DNA of 64,000 bases, taken from positions 62,001 through 126,000 of the forward strand of contig NZ_JAANMZ010000005.1 of the NCBI RefSeq assembly GCF_011250555.1, in the 5' to 3' direction. Origin of the DNA: Bacillus sp. MM2020_4. Lineage in GTDB: Bacteria; Bacillota; Bacilli; Bacillales; Cytobacillaceae. The translations under genes and the position numbers were made by a program. Shown piece by piece: positions 52,905 to 60,619 of the stretch (position 1 is its first letter; each line of letters opens with the position of its first letter). The notes under the pieces are model-generated. The model was not told where the DNA came from and made no database searches. It worked only from the letters and a program-made list of their open reading frames with translations.

Positions 52905-53369
52905 ATGAAGAAGCTTTTGTCCATTTTTATAACCGTTCTTTTTTTGAGCATTGCTGTTTCCTGCAGTCAGCAACAAAAAGAAAATGCGGTAAAACCACCT
53001 GAAATGATAGATGTGGACTTGTCCATTAATCCGGAGAAGGGAGAATTAAATAAACCTATTACCTTTGAAGCGAAGGTTACGCAGGGAAAGGAAAACGTAA
53101 ATGATGCTGATGCAGTGGTCTTTGAGATTTGGCGGGCAAAAGATGAACACCACGAAAAGGTGGAAATAAAACATGCCGAAAATGGGGTATACCGTCTTGA
53201 GAAATCATTTGCGCAAGAAGGAACGTATTATTTTATTTCCCATGTAACGGCAAGAGATATGCATAATATGCCGAAGAAGGAATTTATTGTTGGGACACCG
53301 AGCGATCCTGAAGACCCTAAAGCACAAGGGTCAATGGATGATATGAAGATGGATGATCAACAGGATTAG
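52905..53369 (+). CDS. YtkA/FixH-like lipoprotein
   Basis: The ATG at 52905, 8 bases after GGGGAG, gives 154 residues. A lipobox AVSC marks the lipoprotein signal. The rest is an Ig-like YtkA domain (IDVDLSINPEKGELNKPITFEAKVTQGKENVNDADAVVFEIW...GTYYFISHVTARDMHNMPKKEF). It ends in a Met/Asp-rich tail (SMDDMKMDDQQD) that could bind copper. Related proteins occur near copper or cytochrome oxidase assembly genes, but no such gene is adjacent. Confidence 0.85.
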   Translation: MKKLLSIFITVLFLSIAVSCSQQQKENAVKPPEMIDVDLSINPEKGELNKPITFEAKVTQGKENVNDADAVVFEIWRAKDEHHEKVEIKHAENGVYRLEKSFAQEGTYYFISHVTARDMHNMPKKEFIVGTPSDPEDPKAQGSMDDMKMDDQQD

Positions 53370-53410
53370 GGCCATGAACAATCAACCGAGGGACATTAAA
53401 ATGGCTACAT

Positions 53411-53445
53411 AAAAAGACAGCCGCAGCGGCTGTCTTTCCTTTTTA
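53411..53445. terminator. bidirectional terminator
   Basis: AAAGACAGCCGC pairs with GCGGCTGTCTTT, followed by CCTTTTT. It lies between the lipoprotein gene and the converging spore gene cluster. Confidence 0.85.
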
Positions 53446-53829
53446 GGGCTCTTTTTTTGCTCTGAAATTCACCTTTGCCGCTTCTTTACCAAGTTTTTCT
53501 TTGACTTTTTCATTGATGATATCAGAAATATCTCCCTCGTAAGTGGAACCAATATTTAATTTTCCTGATAATTCTTTTATCCCTAATTGACCAAAGTTAT
53601 TAGCATAATCCAAATGTTCAATTACGATTTTATCAACCTGGAGATGCTCAATTTGAATTGTGGGAGAGCTTTCCTTTGTTTGTGCTTCTGAAAGGTTGTT
53701 TGGGACAGTCTTTGTTTCCGCTTTTACCTCATTCATGTTGGCTTCTAAATCAGAAACTTTCCTCTCCAAATCCGATATTTTCTTCGTTAATGTTTTACTT
53801 GAAGTGAAAAAGCGAAAGAAAAATCGCAT
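53443..53829 (-). CDS. GerPC-like spore germination/coat protein
   Basis: This 128-residue protein begins with a coiled coil (LTKKISDLERKVSDLEANMNEV) and continues with IEHLQVDKIVIEHLDYANNFGQLGIKELSGKLNIGSTYEGDI. That pattern resembles the C-terminal part of GerPC, which helps germinants cross the spore coat. It is the last gene of a five-gene minus-strand set with GerPA/PF-like and Hsp20-like proteins. Assignment is by pattern and context only. Confidence 0.68.
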   Translation of the reverse strand: MRFFFRFFTSSKTLTKKISDLERKVSDLEANMNEVKAETKTVPNNLSEAQTKESSPTIQIEHLQVDKIVIEHLDYANNFGQLGIKELSGKLNIGSTYEGDISDIINEKVKEKLGKEAAKVNFRAKKEP

Positions 53830-53838
53830 AGAAACCCT

Positions 53839-54318
53839 CTATTCGGAATTGGTTTGATCGAACGCGATTGGGATATTTTCCAAATCGTCTCGATAAAAGG
53901 GCATAACGATATATAAGACGCCATGGCGAATTTCTGATTTTACTTTATTCATTAAAATCGGATAGGGAAGGGTTAATTCTTTTTTAAACTGTCGATTGAC
54001 GCGTTCTTTAAGATAATATTTTTGATTCTGGTTTAAGGATTTAAATTCGCCGGCAATGGTCAAAAGCTGCTGTTGAATGGTGATGTGCAAATCTTCCTTT
54101 GTCAATCCGGGAATTTCCGCTTCCACCACAAGTTCTTGATCCGATTCATATAAATCACATTTTGGGAAAAGTTCTCTAACAGTATTTAGGGGATTTTGGG
54201 AGAATTGATTTCCTGAAGTAGTACTATTTATCTTTTCATCAAAAATTTGATTCCAAAATTGATCCGATTTAAATTGCTGGGCTACGTCAAGCCATTTTTT
54301 CAGTTTATCTATTTCCAT
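53839..54318 (-). CDS. Hsp20/alpha-crystallin family protein (spore type)
   Basis: The ATG at 54318 is preferred (AAGGGGTGG upstream); a GTG at 54327 is in frame. The 159 residues contain an alpha-crystallin domain (CDLYESDQELVVEAEIPGLTKEDLHITIQQQLLTIAGE...) preceded by a helical region. The usual C-terminal IxI anchor is not obvious. In B. cereus an Hsp20-like protein, GerT, acts in spore germination. The neighbours fit such a role. Confidence 0.82.
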   Translation of the reverse strand: MEIDKLKKWLDVAQQFKSDQFWNQIFDEKINSTTSGNQFSQNPLNTVRELFPKCDLYESDQELVVEAEIPGLTKEDLHITIQQQLLTIAGEFKSLNQNQKYYLKERVNRQFKKELTLPYPILMNKVKSEIRHGVLYIVMPFYRDDLENIPIAFDQTNSE

Positions 54319-54392
54319 TAAATCCACCCCTTATGTGAATCCCTATTTTCATCATATTTTCAAGGAGGAGAAACATGCAAAAAAAATGACGT

Positions 54393-54869
54393 TTACATAA
54401 TTTCTGTCACGTCAATTTGTGAAAACTGCATATCCACATTTTTAGGGATTTTGACTTCAAGCATCCCATCTTTAAAGTTTGCTGTGGCACCTTTCTTTTT
54501 AACAATAGCAGGCAGGGTAATAATATTTTTATCTTCTTGCTTCGGGATATGTTCCACGATTAGTTGGTTCGATGTATGATAAATACGGATTTGTTTGATC
54601 CATTCTTCCTCTTTTATTGGAATTCTAACGAATACAAAATCATGCGTTTCGAAAGCGGTCGAATTTAACACGCCTGTTGCCGGCTGTGTCTGGGATACTG
54701 AGGATTGGAAACCGCTAAACATTTCCTGTGGATTCATCATTCCTCTCATGTTTCCGGGCATAACTTTGCCAATTATATCCTGAACATATTTATCAATTTC
54801 TTCAGGCTTCATTTTTTGCATACTATCCTTCATATCCTTATTAAAAGGAAACATATTCCAAGGGAACAT
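54393..54869 (-). CDS. divergent Hsp20-like protein
   Basis: These 158 residues start with a Met/Phe/Pro-rich segment (MFPWNMFPFNKDMKDSMQKM) and end with an Hsp20-like beta domain (FVFVRIPIKEEEWIKQIRIYHTSNQLIVEHIP...DGMLEVKIPK). The domain is divergent from canonical small heat-shock proteins. AAAGGATG precedes the ATG. It is 20 bases downstream of the GerPF-like gene and probably shares its transcript. Confidence 0.75.
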   Translation of the reverse strand: MFPWNMFPFNKDMKDSMQKMKPEEIDKYVQDIIGKVMPGNMRGMMNPQEMFSGFQSSVSQTQPATGVLNSTAFETHDFVFVRIPIKEEEWIKQIRIYHTSNQLIVEHIPKQEDKNIITLPAIVKKKGATANFKDGMLEVKIPKNVDMQFSQIDVTEIM

Positions 54870-54889
54870 AATTAATCATCCTTTCTGAC

Positions 54890-55132
54890 CTAAAATTGAT
54901 TTGAAATCGGGATCGCCGGGTTAGCAATTTGGGCCTGGTCACTGACATCAGGATCTCCAAATCCATTGACAGAAACCGCTCCAGTAGGTGATAAATCACC
55001 AAATGCCATGTTCGTTCCAACCCACTTTTGATTGGCGGTGTGACTGTTTTGAATGACTTGCCCGAAATCAATATTGGCATTATTATTTACGCCGTTCGCT
55101 TTTATGTTAAAAATGTTAATTTGATAAGGCAT
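54890..55132 (-). CDS. GerPA/GerPF-family spore germination protein
   Basis: This 80-residue protein has the family layout: IFNIKANGVNNNANIDFGQVIQNSHTANQKWVG, then a Gly/Pro/Asp-rich second half (GDLSPTG..., DPDVSDQAQIAN). GerPA and GerPF are short hydrophobic-start proteins needed for germinant access through the coat. It follows a similar gene by 7 bases. The sister protein is about one third identical, so the two arose by duplication. Confidence 0.85.
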   Translation of the reverse strand: MPYQINIFNIKANGVNNNANIDFGQVIQNSHTANQKWVGTNMAFGDLSPTGAVSVNGFGDPDVSDQAQIANPAIPISNQF

Positions 55133-55139
55133 TTCATTT

Positions 55140-55391
55140 TCATTCCTTTAAAATCGGATTGGTATATACGTTTGATGGGTTTGCGATATCGCCCATATCG
55201 TTGACATCCGGATCAATAAAGACGTTTTCCATGGCAGCAGTAGGGGGTGCAAAATCACCATAAGATGCATTTTCACCTTGGGATTTTGAATTAGCCGTAT
55301 GAGCATTATGAAGGGCTTCACCGATGTTGACAGACCCGTTGTTAGAGACACTGTTAATTTTAAGGCTAAAGATATTGATTACAGTCTGCAT
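55140..55391 (-). CDS. GerPA/GerPF-family spore germination protein
   Basis: First gene of the minus-strand set, 83 residues. It shares with the next protein INIFSLKINSVSNNGSVNIGEALHNAHTANSK, then GDFAPPTAA and IDPDVNDMGDIANP. AAAGGATG precedes the ATG. The standard gerP operon has six genes; here only this pair, two Hsp20-like genes and a GerPC-like gene occur, so it is a variant set. Mother-cell expression is likely but no clear sigma-K promoter was identified. Confidence 0.85.
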   Translation of the reverse strand: MQTVINIFSLKINSVSNNGSVNIGEALHNAHTANSKSQGENASYGDFAPPTAAMENVFIDPDVNDMGDIANPSNVYTNPILKE

Positions 55392-55443
55392 CCTGTCACA
55401 TCCTTTTTTATATTATCAGAATTTATATCATTCGACTTTGAGA

Positions 55444-55597
55444 AATGTCCAGCTCCAGCGCCCTAGCGGCGAGACGCCTTCGCTCTCCGCCCTACGATAA
55501 GTCAACATCGGTTCACTACGTTCACCGTGTTTCCTTTATCTCAGTTGGAGCGCTCCAGGCCATACGCCGCTGACCAGGGCGCTTGCGCTTTTTTTAT
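55444..55597. repeat. interspersed Bacillus-type intergenic repeat
   Basis: This GC-rich block has terminal inverted repeats: AGCGCCCT-AGCGGCG at the left and CGCCGCT-gacc-AGGGCGCT at the right, with GCGCTTGCGC and a T run closing it. Internal text such as CGATAAGTCAACATCGG resembles a repeat found many times in Bacillus genomes. It stands out from the AT-rich surroundings. The whole gap 55392-55764 holds no gene. Confidence 0.65.
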
Positions 55598-55764
55598 TGA
55601 TTACCCCATTCTATGCATGCTCTTGCCCATCCGTTATTAAAACTTCCGATAACTACTTTTGAGCATTTTTCTTTTCATACGCTTTATTTAAAATTTGCAT
55701 ATATAAACATTTCTTTTTAACATATAGTAAAGAGACGAATTTAAAAGTAGAGAGGTAATAATTT

Positions 55765-56532
55765 GTGAACAAGAAAACGGCCTTGATTACAGGAGGAGCT
55801 TCAGGTATAGGCAGAAAAACCGCAATAAAACTTGCGGAAAATGGATATCAGCTGATGATTAACTATCGAAATAGCGAAGAAGAAGCGGTTTTGTTAGCTA
55901 AGGAATTAAATGAATGCTTTGGTACAAAAAATGGCACTGTTCAGGGCGATGTGGCTAACAAGGAAGATTGTATTCGGATTGTGAATCAGACCCTCTCCTC
56001 GTATCCAACCGTGGATGTTTTGGTTCATAATGCCGGTCCCTACATACACGAAAGGAAACGTTTAACAGACTATACGTTTGAAGAATGGAACTATTTAATT
56101 CAAGGAAATTTATCAGCCGTTTTCCATTTGTCAAAACAAATCATTCCTGTTATGCGAAGCCAAAATTGGGGCAGAATTATTACACTTGGGTATGACCGGG
56201 TTGAAACGGCACCAGGATGGATCTACCGATCAGCCTTTGCAGCAGCGAAAACCGGTCTCGCTTCACTAACACGAACCATTGCTATGGAAGAAGCGGAGAA
56301 TGGGATAACGGCAAACATGGTGTGTCCCGGTGATATAACCAATGAGTGGAAGGAAAAAGATATTGGTGAGTCGATCGGGAAAAACGCCGGAAAGAGGCAG
56401 GGGACAGGAGAAGACATTGCACGAGTCATTGCTTTTCTTGCGGACGAAAAATCCGATTTTATTACAGGGAGTATTATTCCTGTCACTGGAGGAGTGGATG
56501 TGCTCGGAAAGGGAGTAAGAATATCGCTTTAA
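55765..56532 (+). CDS. short-chain dehydrogenase/reductase-like protein lacking catalytic Tyr
   Basis: The 255 residues have a normal SDR Rossmann fold: TGGASGIGR (9-17), NAG (89-91) and a family C-terminus (VCPGDITNEW, VIPVTGG). The active-site YxxxK is FAAAK (Phe158, Lys162), and the usual catalytic Ser position reads Gly-Tyr (142-143). The start is GTG, behind AGAGG. It may bind a nucleotide without standard SDR chemistry, or use Tyr154 nearby. It stands alone after a repeat element. Confidence 0.88.
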   Translation: MNKKTALITGGASGIGRKTAIKLAENGYQLMINYRNSEEEAVLLAKELNECFGTKNGTVQGDVANKEDCIRIVNQTLSSYPTVDVLVHNAGPYIHERKRLTDYTFEEWNYLIQGNLSAVFHLSKQIIPVMRSQNWGRIITLGYDRVETAPGWIYRSAFAAAKTGLASLTRTIAMEEAENGITANMVCPGDITNEWKEKDIGESIGKNAGKRQGTGEDIARVIAFLADEKSDFITGSIIPVTGGVDVLGKGVRISL

Positions 56533-56619
56533 TCACTTTTCAAACTATTCGATATTCAGGAATGAAATCTGTTCCTTTTGTGGATAATAGAAATAATCAT
56601 CTAGGAAAGGAGCAAAGAT

Positions 56620-56778
56620 ATGAGTTTTAACATGAACAGGATCAATCCTAACCAAACCCAAGTTTTTTTTCATGATGGCCGCTTTGAAACATTAACAAAT
56701 GAGGAACTGGACGATTTTTTGCTCCAAATGGGTCTTAGTGATGTAAATGAAACAATTGAACAAAATGTATTGGAATAG
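56620..56778 (+). CDS. 52-residue hypothetical protein
   Basis: GGAAAGGAG precedes the ATG by 7 bases and a terminator follows, so this is a convincing small gene. The product (MSFNMNRINPNQTQVFFHDG..., NEELDDFLLQMGLSDVNE) is acidic and soluble. No recognised family. Confidence 0.72.
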   Translation: MSFNMNRINPNQTQVFFHDGRFETLTNEELDDFLLQMGLSDVNETIEQNVLE

Positions 56779-56804
56779 CTGGAATTATCTTCTAAAATAT
56801 ATAT

Positions 56805-56835
56805 AAAAGCAATCGGCAAAAGCCGATTGCTTTTT
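56805..56835 (+). terminator. terminator after the small gene
   Basis: AAAAGCAATCGGC pairs with GCCGATTGCTTTTT over a short loop. Confidence 0.85.
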
Positions 56836-56870
56836 AATACTTCCGAAATGAATACGTTTCAGCCTTGAGA

Positions 56871-56904
56871 TACGTCTAGCACCAGCGCTCTTCGGCTTTT
56901 CTAT
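56871..56904. repeat. truncated copy of the interspersed repeat
   Basis: TACGTCTAGCACCAGCGCTC resembles the left end of the element at 55444 (TGTCCAGCTCCAGCGCCC). It ends abruptly at the stop of the acetyltransferase gene. Likely a decayed copy. Confidence 0.4.
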
Positions 56905-57461
56905 GCTTCTAATAATTGCGAAGAATCTGTTTGCGGTGAGCCATTCCGTAGCAAATGGAAAGTGTATAAATCCTTTGGGATTTCATATAAATCGTAGATC
57001 TCACCATTTGCATTCAATTGCTCATAGATTGATTTTCTTGTCTCATTGGCTTTCACAACATATGGAAGTTTTTCCGCAGCTTTAATGGAGCGAATATTTA
57101 CTTTTCGAATCCGCATAAAAACTGTTTCAATCCCCGTTTCGTAAAATAACTCCTGAAAAAAGGCATCTTTTGCAGGGCTGTTATAGCCTTTTCCATGATA
57201 TGATTTCCCCAGCCATGTTCCTAAAAAACCGGCGTTGTCTTCAATATCATACAAATTAATCGTACCGATTGGAGTACCCCATTCATCAAGAATTGTCCGT
57301 GAAATTAGTTCACCGCGCTCTTCCGCTTCAATGGTTTGTTTTGTAATAAATATGAATTCTTCATAAGAATCAGCTTTCTGACGTACAAAAGGGAAGACAT
57401 CAGGGTGTGTCATTAATTCGTACAATGTGTGGCTGTCATGAAGATCACGTTTCTTCAGCAT
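56901..57461 (-). CDS. GNAT-family N-acetyltransferase (RimJ/RimL type)
   Basis: The ATG at 57461 has GGAGGG upstream, giving 186 residues. The GNAT core is visible as IGTINLYDIEDNAGFLGTWLGKSYHGKGYNSPAKDAFFQELF (acetyl-CoA loop GKSYHGKGY) followed by RIRKVNIRSIKAAEKLPYV. It resembles ribosomal-protein acetyltransferases, but the substrate is unknown. The upstream region contains a tRNA-like element and a long inverted repeat. Confidence 0.85.
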   Translation of the reverse strand: MLKKRDLHDSHTLYELMTHPDVFPFVRQKADSYEEFIFITKQTIEAEERGELISRTILDEWGTPIGTINLYDIEDNAGFLGTWLGKSYHGKGYNSPAKDAFFQELFYETGIETVFMRIRKVNIRSIKAAEKLPYVVKANETRKSIYEQLNANGEIYDLYEIPKDLYTFHLLRNGSPQTDSSQLLEA

Positions 57462-57508
57462 GAATATCCCTCCATTAGGGCATACCGATCCCATGTCTAA
57501 AGAAGCGG

Positions 57509-57558
57509 CCCACCCTCGAAATTTTTTATAAAGTTACGTAAAAAAATTTCGGGGTGGG
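57509..57558 (-). repeat. inverted repeat duplicating the tRNA-like T-arm
   Basis: CCCACCC-t-CGAAATTTTTT (57509-57527) is the reverse complement, with one bulge, of AAAAAATTTCG-GGGTGGG (57541-57558). The right arm is the end of the tRNA-like element, so the two structures compete. On the minus strand the hairpin lies just before the acetyltransferase start. Confidence 0.6.
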
Positions 57559-57614
57559 AATCGAACCCACTAGAACCAGTAAAAACTGGTGGCGCACCAA
57601 TTGCCTTCCCTATT
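57547..57614 (-). other. degenerate tRNA-like element
   Basis: Read on the minus strand, the order matches a tRNA. There is a D-arm-like GGC-AATTGGTGC-GCC and an anticodon-arm-like CCAG-TTTTTA-CTGG with a loop one base short. TTCTA follows as variable loop, then a perfect T-arm GTGGG-TTCGATT-CCCAC and CCCGAAA as 3' acceptor strand. The 5' acceptor AATAGGG pairs at only three positions and no CCA follows. It is not a functional tRNA as written, but the layout is too ordered for chance. It lies between the amidohydrolase and acetyltransferase genes. Confidence 0.5.
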
Positions 57615-57769
57615 TCATTTTTTTGTTAATAAATTATGTTGTTAAACCCCCAAGTTTTTTCAGGTCTAAAACAGTTTCATCTAGAGTATGATACAAGAAA
57701 AAACGAAAAAAATAAATAGGTTTTTTGTTGATTTTTCGATAATATTTTTTACCAAATTTTAGCAAATTT

Positions 57770-58897
57770 CTACGCTTCCATATAGACGATTTCGCCGTTA
57801 ATCATCGTCCATTTTGGCTTAGCTAAATAATGGAAAGGATGATGGCTCCAAAGCACTAAATCTGCATCTTTTCCTTCTTCGATACTTCCAACCTTTTGGT
57901 CAATTCTTAGGTTTCTTGCTGGAAGAATCGTGATTCCTTCTAAGGCTTTTTGCTCCGTTAATCCTTCCCTGACAGCAATCCCGGCACAAATATTTAGGTA
58001 TTGAATCGGTGTATAAGGATGATCTGTTGTAATCGACACTTCGACACCGTGATTTGTCAATTCCTGATAGGTTTTCCATGTCTTATTTTTTAATTCGACT
58101 TTGGATCTTCTGGTCAGGGTAGGTCCAACGGAAACCTTCAAGTCCATTCCGGCTAACTCACTGGAAATTAAATGCCCTTCGGTGCAATGTTCAATCCGTA
58201 GGTCAAGATTAAATTCTGCTGCGAATCTAAGAGCAGAAATGATATCATCGGCACGGTGGGCATGAATTCTAACTGGGATTTCTCTTCTCAAGGCCATTAT
58301 TATCGGCATAATTCTAAGTTGCTCGGGATTATTAGCATGGATAGCTTGATAGAAGGCCTCTCTAAGCATTCCCATAATACCCATTCTGGTAATCGAATTA
58401 CTATTACCGCTACTATGGATTCTTTTTGGATTTTCACCTAAGGCAATTTTTAATCCAGCCACCTCTTGGATAATCATCTTTTTGATATTTTTTCCAGTTG
58501 TTTTAATAACGGAGGTCGTTCCACCGATTACGTTGGCACTGCCTGGCATAACGTGAACAGTGGTGATTCCGCTTTTTACCGCATCAGTGAAGGCTGGATC
58601 CAATGGATAAACACCATCAATAGCTCGAATATGGGGGGTGAGGGCTTCTGCTGTTTCGTTGGCATCATTTCCAGCCCAACCGGTCCCTTCATCATAAAGT
58701 CCTAAATGGGTGTGAACATCGATAAAGCCTGGAAAAAGGAACAATCCCCCACAATCGATGATTTTAACGGTTAAATCCGTGGAAAGATTTCTTCCTATTT
58801 TTTTTATTTTGTCATCTTCAATTAGCACATCAGCATTTTTCATCGGTCCGGATGTAACCGGAAAAAGATAGGCATTTTTTAAAAGAATATTTGTCAT
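57770..58897 (-). CDS. amidohydrolase family protein
   Basis: This 375-residue metal-dependent hydrolase is related to imidazolonepropionase/dihydroorotase. It has GFIDVHTHLGLYDEGTGW (metal-binding HxH), HAHRADD, IEHCTEG and TTDHPYTP, and a C-terminal GSIEEGKDADLVLW typical of the family. There is no signal peptide. Substrate unknown. It is transcribed alone; 275 bases without a gene follow it, holding the tRNA-like element. Confidence 0.88.
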   Translation of the reverse strand: MTNILLKNAYLFPVTSGPMKNADVLIEDDKIKKIGRNLSTDLTVKIIDCGGLFLFPGFIDVHTHLGLYDEGTGWAGNDANETAEALTPHIRAIDGVYPLDPAFTDAVKSGITTVHVMPGSANVIGGTTSVIKTTGKNIKKMIIQEVAGLKIALGENPKRIHSSGNSNSITRMGIMGMLREAFYQAIHANNPEQLRIMPIIMALRREIPVRIHAHRADDIISALRFAAEFNLDLRIEHCTEGHLISSELAGMDLKVSVGPTLTRRSKVELKNKTWKTYQELTNHGVEVSITTDHPYTPIQYLNICAGIAVREGLTEQKALEGITILPARNLRIDQKVGSIEEGKDADLVLWSHHPFHYLAKPKWTMINGEIVYMEA

Positions 58898-59085
58898 AAT
58901 AAAACCTTTCTGTATGTTGTTAATAATATTTTATCTAATTTTGCAACGGTTGTGCCTAAGGGACTAGCGGAAAATCTGGTCATAATTAATTATTTTGCTG
59001 AATTTATTGGATAGTATGAAACCTTTATAGGGACACTGCGTAAATAATAGGGTAAGGAAATTTTTTTCCACTGGAGGAAATGAAA

Positions 59086-59409
59086 ATGGTGAAGAGTGAA
59101 GATAGGTTGCTGGCCGCCGGTATTTATGTGTTAAGTATATTTTTCCCCATTATTGCGCCGCTAATTATTTGGTTATTAAAAAAGGAAGAGTCCTCGTTTA
59201 TTGATTATCATGGAAAGGAATATTTTAACTTCTTTATTTCTTATCTCATCTATTCAGTGGTAGCGGGTATCTTAACCATCGTTATTATTGGAATTTTTCT
59301 ATTGTGGGCACTTGGGATTGCAGCACTAATTTTTAGCCTAATGGCAGCCGTTAAAGCTTACGAGGGTAAAGAATATCAATTTCCGTGGATTTTTAGGATC
59401 ATAAAATAA
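59086..59409 (+). CDS. DUF4870 (Tic20-like) membrane protein
   Basis: The ATG at 59086, 9 bases after GGAGG, gives 107 residues. Three hydrophobic segments and the conserved SFIDYHGKEYFNFFISYLIY (DUF4870 motif) are visible. Such proteins often neighbour ABC exporters like the one downstream. A terminator separates it from the next gene. Confidence 0.85.
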   Translation: MVKSEDRLLAAGIYVLSIFFPIIAPLIIWLLKKEESSFIDYHGKEYFNFFISYLIYSVVAGILTIVIIGIFLLWALGIAALIFSLMAAVKAYEGKEYQFPWIFRIIK

Positions 59410-59422
59410 AAAAACACATTTG

Positions 59423-59452
59423 AACCCGGCAAAAATTATTTGCCGGGTTTTT
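59423..59452 (+). terminator. terminator after the DUF4870 gene
   Basis: AACCCGGCA pairs with TGCCGGGTT, followed by T residues. Confidence 0.85.
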
Positions 59453-59513
59453 GAACGTTTTTCTCCTTCGTACGTCATATGAATGTAAAAACAAACCAAG
59501 GGGGAATTTAGAA

Positions 59514-59711
59514 ATGGATTCTTTAGCAAGTTATATACCTATTATTGCGCCCATTCTCATTATCCAGCTTATATTATTAATTGTTGCCATTATTGATCTT
59601 GTCAAAATAGAGAAAACTAATGGACCAAAGTGGTTATGGGCACTTATTATTTTATTCATTAATATTATTGGACCTATCCTTTATTTTGTGATTGGAAGGA
59701 GAAGTCACTGA
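59514..59711 (+). CDS. yxlE: YxlE-like membrane protein (phospholipase D N-terminal domain type)
   Basis: The 65 residues have two hydrophobic helices and the PLDc_N pattern (DLVKIEKTNGPKWLWALIILFINIIGPILYFVIGRR). The ATG at 59514 follows GGGGG. It shares bases with the ATPase start (TGATG), so the three genes form an operon. In B. subtilis the same trio yxlE-yxlF-yxlG sits in the sigY operon; no sigma factor gene is seen here. Confidence 0.85.
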   Translation: MDSLASYIPIIAPILIIQLILLIVAIIDLVKIEKTNGPKWLWALIILFINIIGPILYFVIGRRSH

Positions 59712-60619
59712 TGTCCCTTATTCAAATTAAAGAATTAAAAAAGAGTTTTCAAGGGATGGCAGTCATTAAAGGACTTAATTTCACCTTAGATAAAGGGAAA
59801 TGTATTGCTTTATTAGGTCCAAATGGTGCTGGCAAAACTACCATTCTTAGAATGCTCTCAGGACTCATGAATCCGACGAGTGGAAGGATTATCTTTACCA
59901 ATGCCAGAAAAGGGGAAGATATCCGTGAATTAATTGGTTACCTTCCCCAATTTCCTGTATTCTACGAATGGATGTCGGGACTTGAATTTTTATCCTATGT
60001 TGGCAAATTAGCGGGATTAAACGCCAAGGAAGCAAAGGATAGATCTTTGGAGTTGTTGGATCTTGTTGGGATTATGGAAGCGAAAAATCGTAAAGTGGCT
60101 AAATATTCCGGTGGGATGAAGCAAAGGCTTGGGATTGCACAAGCATTGATTCATCGTCCGCAACTAATTATGCTTGATGAACCAGTATCGGCTTTGGATC
60201 CGATTGGCAGAAGAGAAGTGTTGGATCTACTTGAAGGGTTAAAGAAGGAAACAACCATTTTATTTTCGACTCATATTTTAAGTGACGCCGAAGAGGTTTG
60301 TGATGAAATTCTGTTCCTACATAATGGTGAAATCGTTGAATCGGGGTCCATGATTGATCTACGGGAACGGCATCAGCAGGCTAAAATTGATTTGTACTTT
60401 AGGGGAAAACCGGATGCGTTTATTCCGTTCTTCTCAACCCATGAACTAACCAATTCCTTAATGAAGGATGGAAATCGCCTTAGTATTTTAGTTAAGGATA
60501 TCGCTTTAGCAAGGCAGTCATTCCTTAAGTGGATTTCAGAGCAAAACCTGCCGCTTGAGAAATTTGAGATTAGTAGTATGACCCTCGAAGATGTGTTTAT
60601 GAAGGTGGTGGGAAAATGA
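59711..60619 (+). CDS. yxlF: ABC transporter ATP-binding protein (YxlF-like)
   Basis: The 302 residues contain Walker A GPNGAGKT (about 36-43), Q-loop YLPQFPV, signature YSGGMKQRLG, Walker B LIMLDEPVSALDP and the switch His in FSTHILSDAEE. A C-terminal extension of about 80 residues is common in ABC-2 exporters. It overlaps the permease gene by 4 bases. Confidence 0.93.
   Translation: MSLIQIKELKKSFQGMAVIKGLNFTLDKGKCIALLGPNGAGKTTILRMLSGLMNPTSGRIIFTNARKGEDIRELIGYLPQFPVFYEWMSGLEFLSYVGKLAGLNAKEAKDRSLELLDLVGIMEAKNRKVAKYSGGMKQRLGIAQALIHRPQLIMLDEPVSALDPIGRREVLDLLEGLKKETTILFSTHILSDAEEVCDEILFLHNGEIVESGSMIDLRERHQQAKIDLYFRGKPDAFIPFFSTHELTNSLMKDGNRLSILVKDIALARQSFLKWISEQNLPLEKFEISSMTLEDVFMKVVGK

Noticed and set aside
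57547..57614. Functional tRNA gene
   Set aside because: The acceptor stem pairs at only three positions, the anticodon loop is one base short and no CCA or terminator follows, so it is listed only as tRNA-like.
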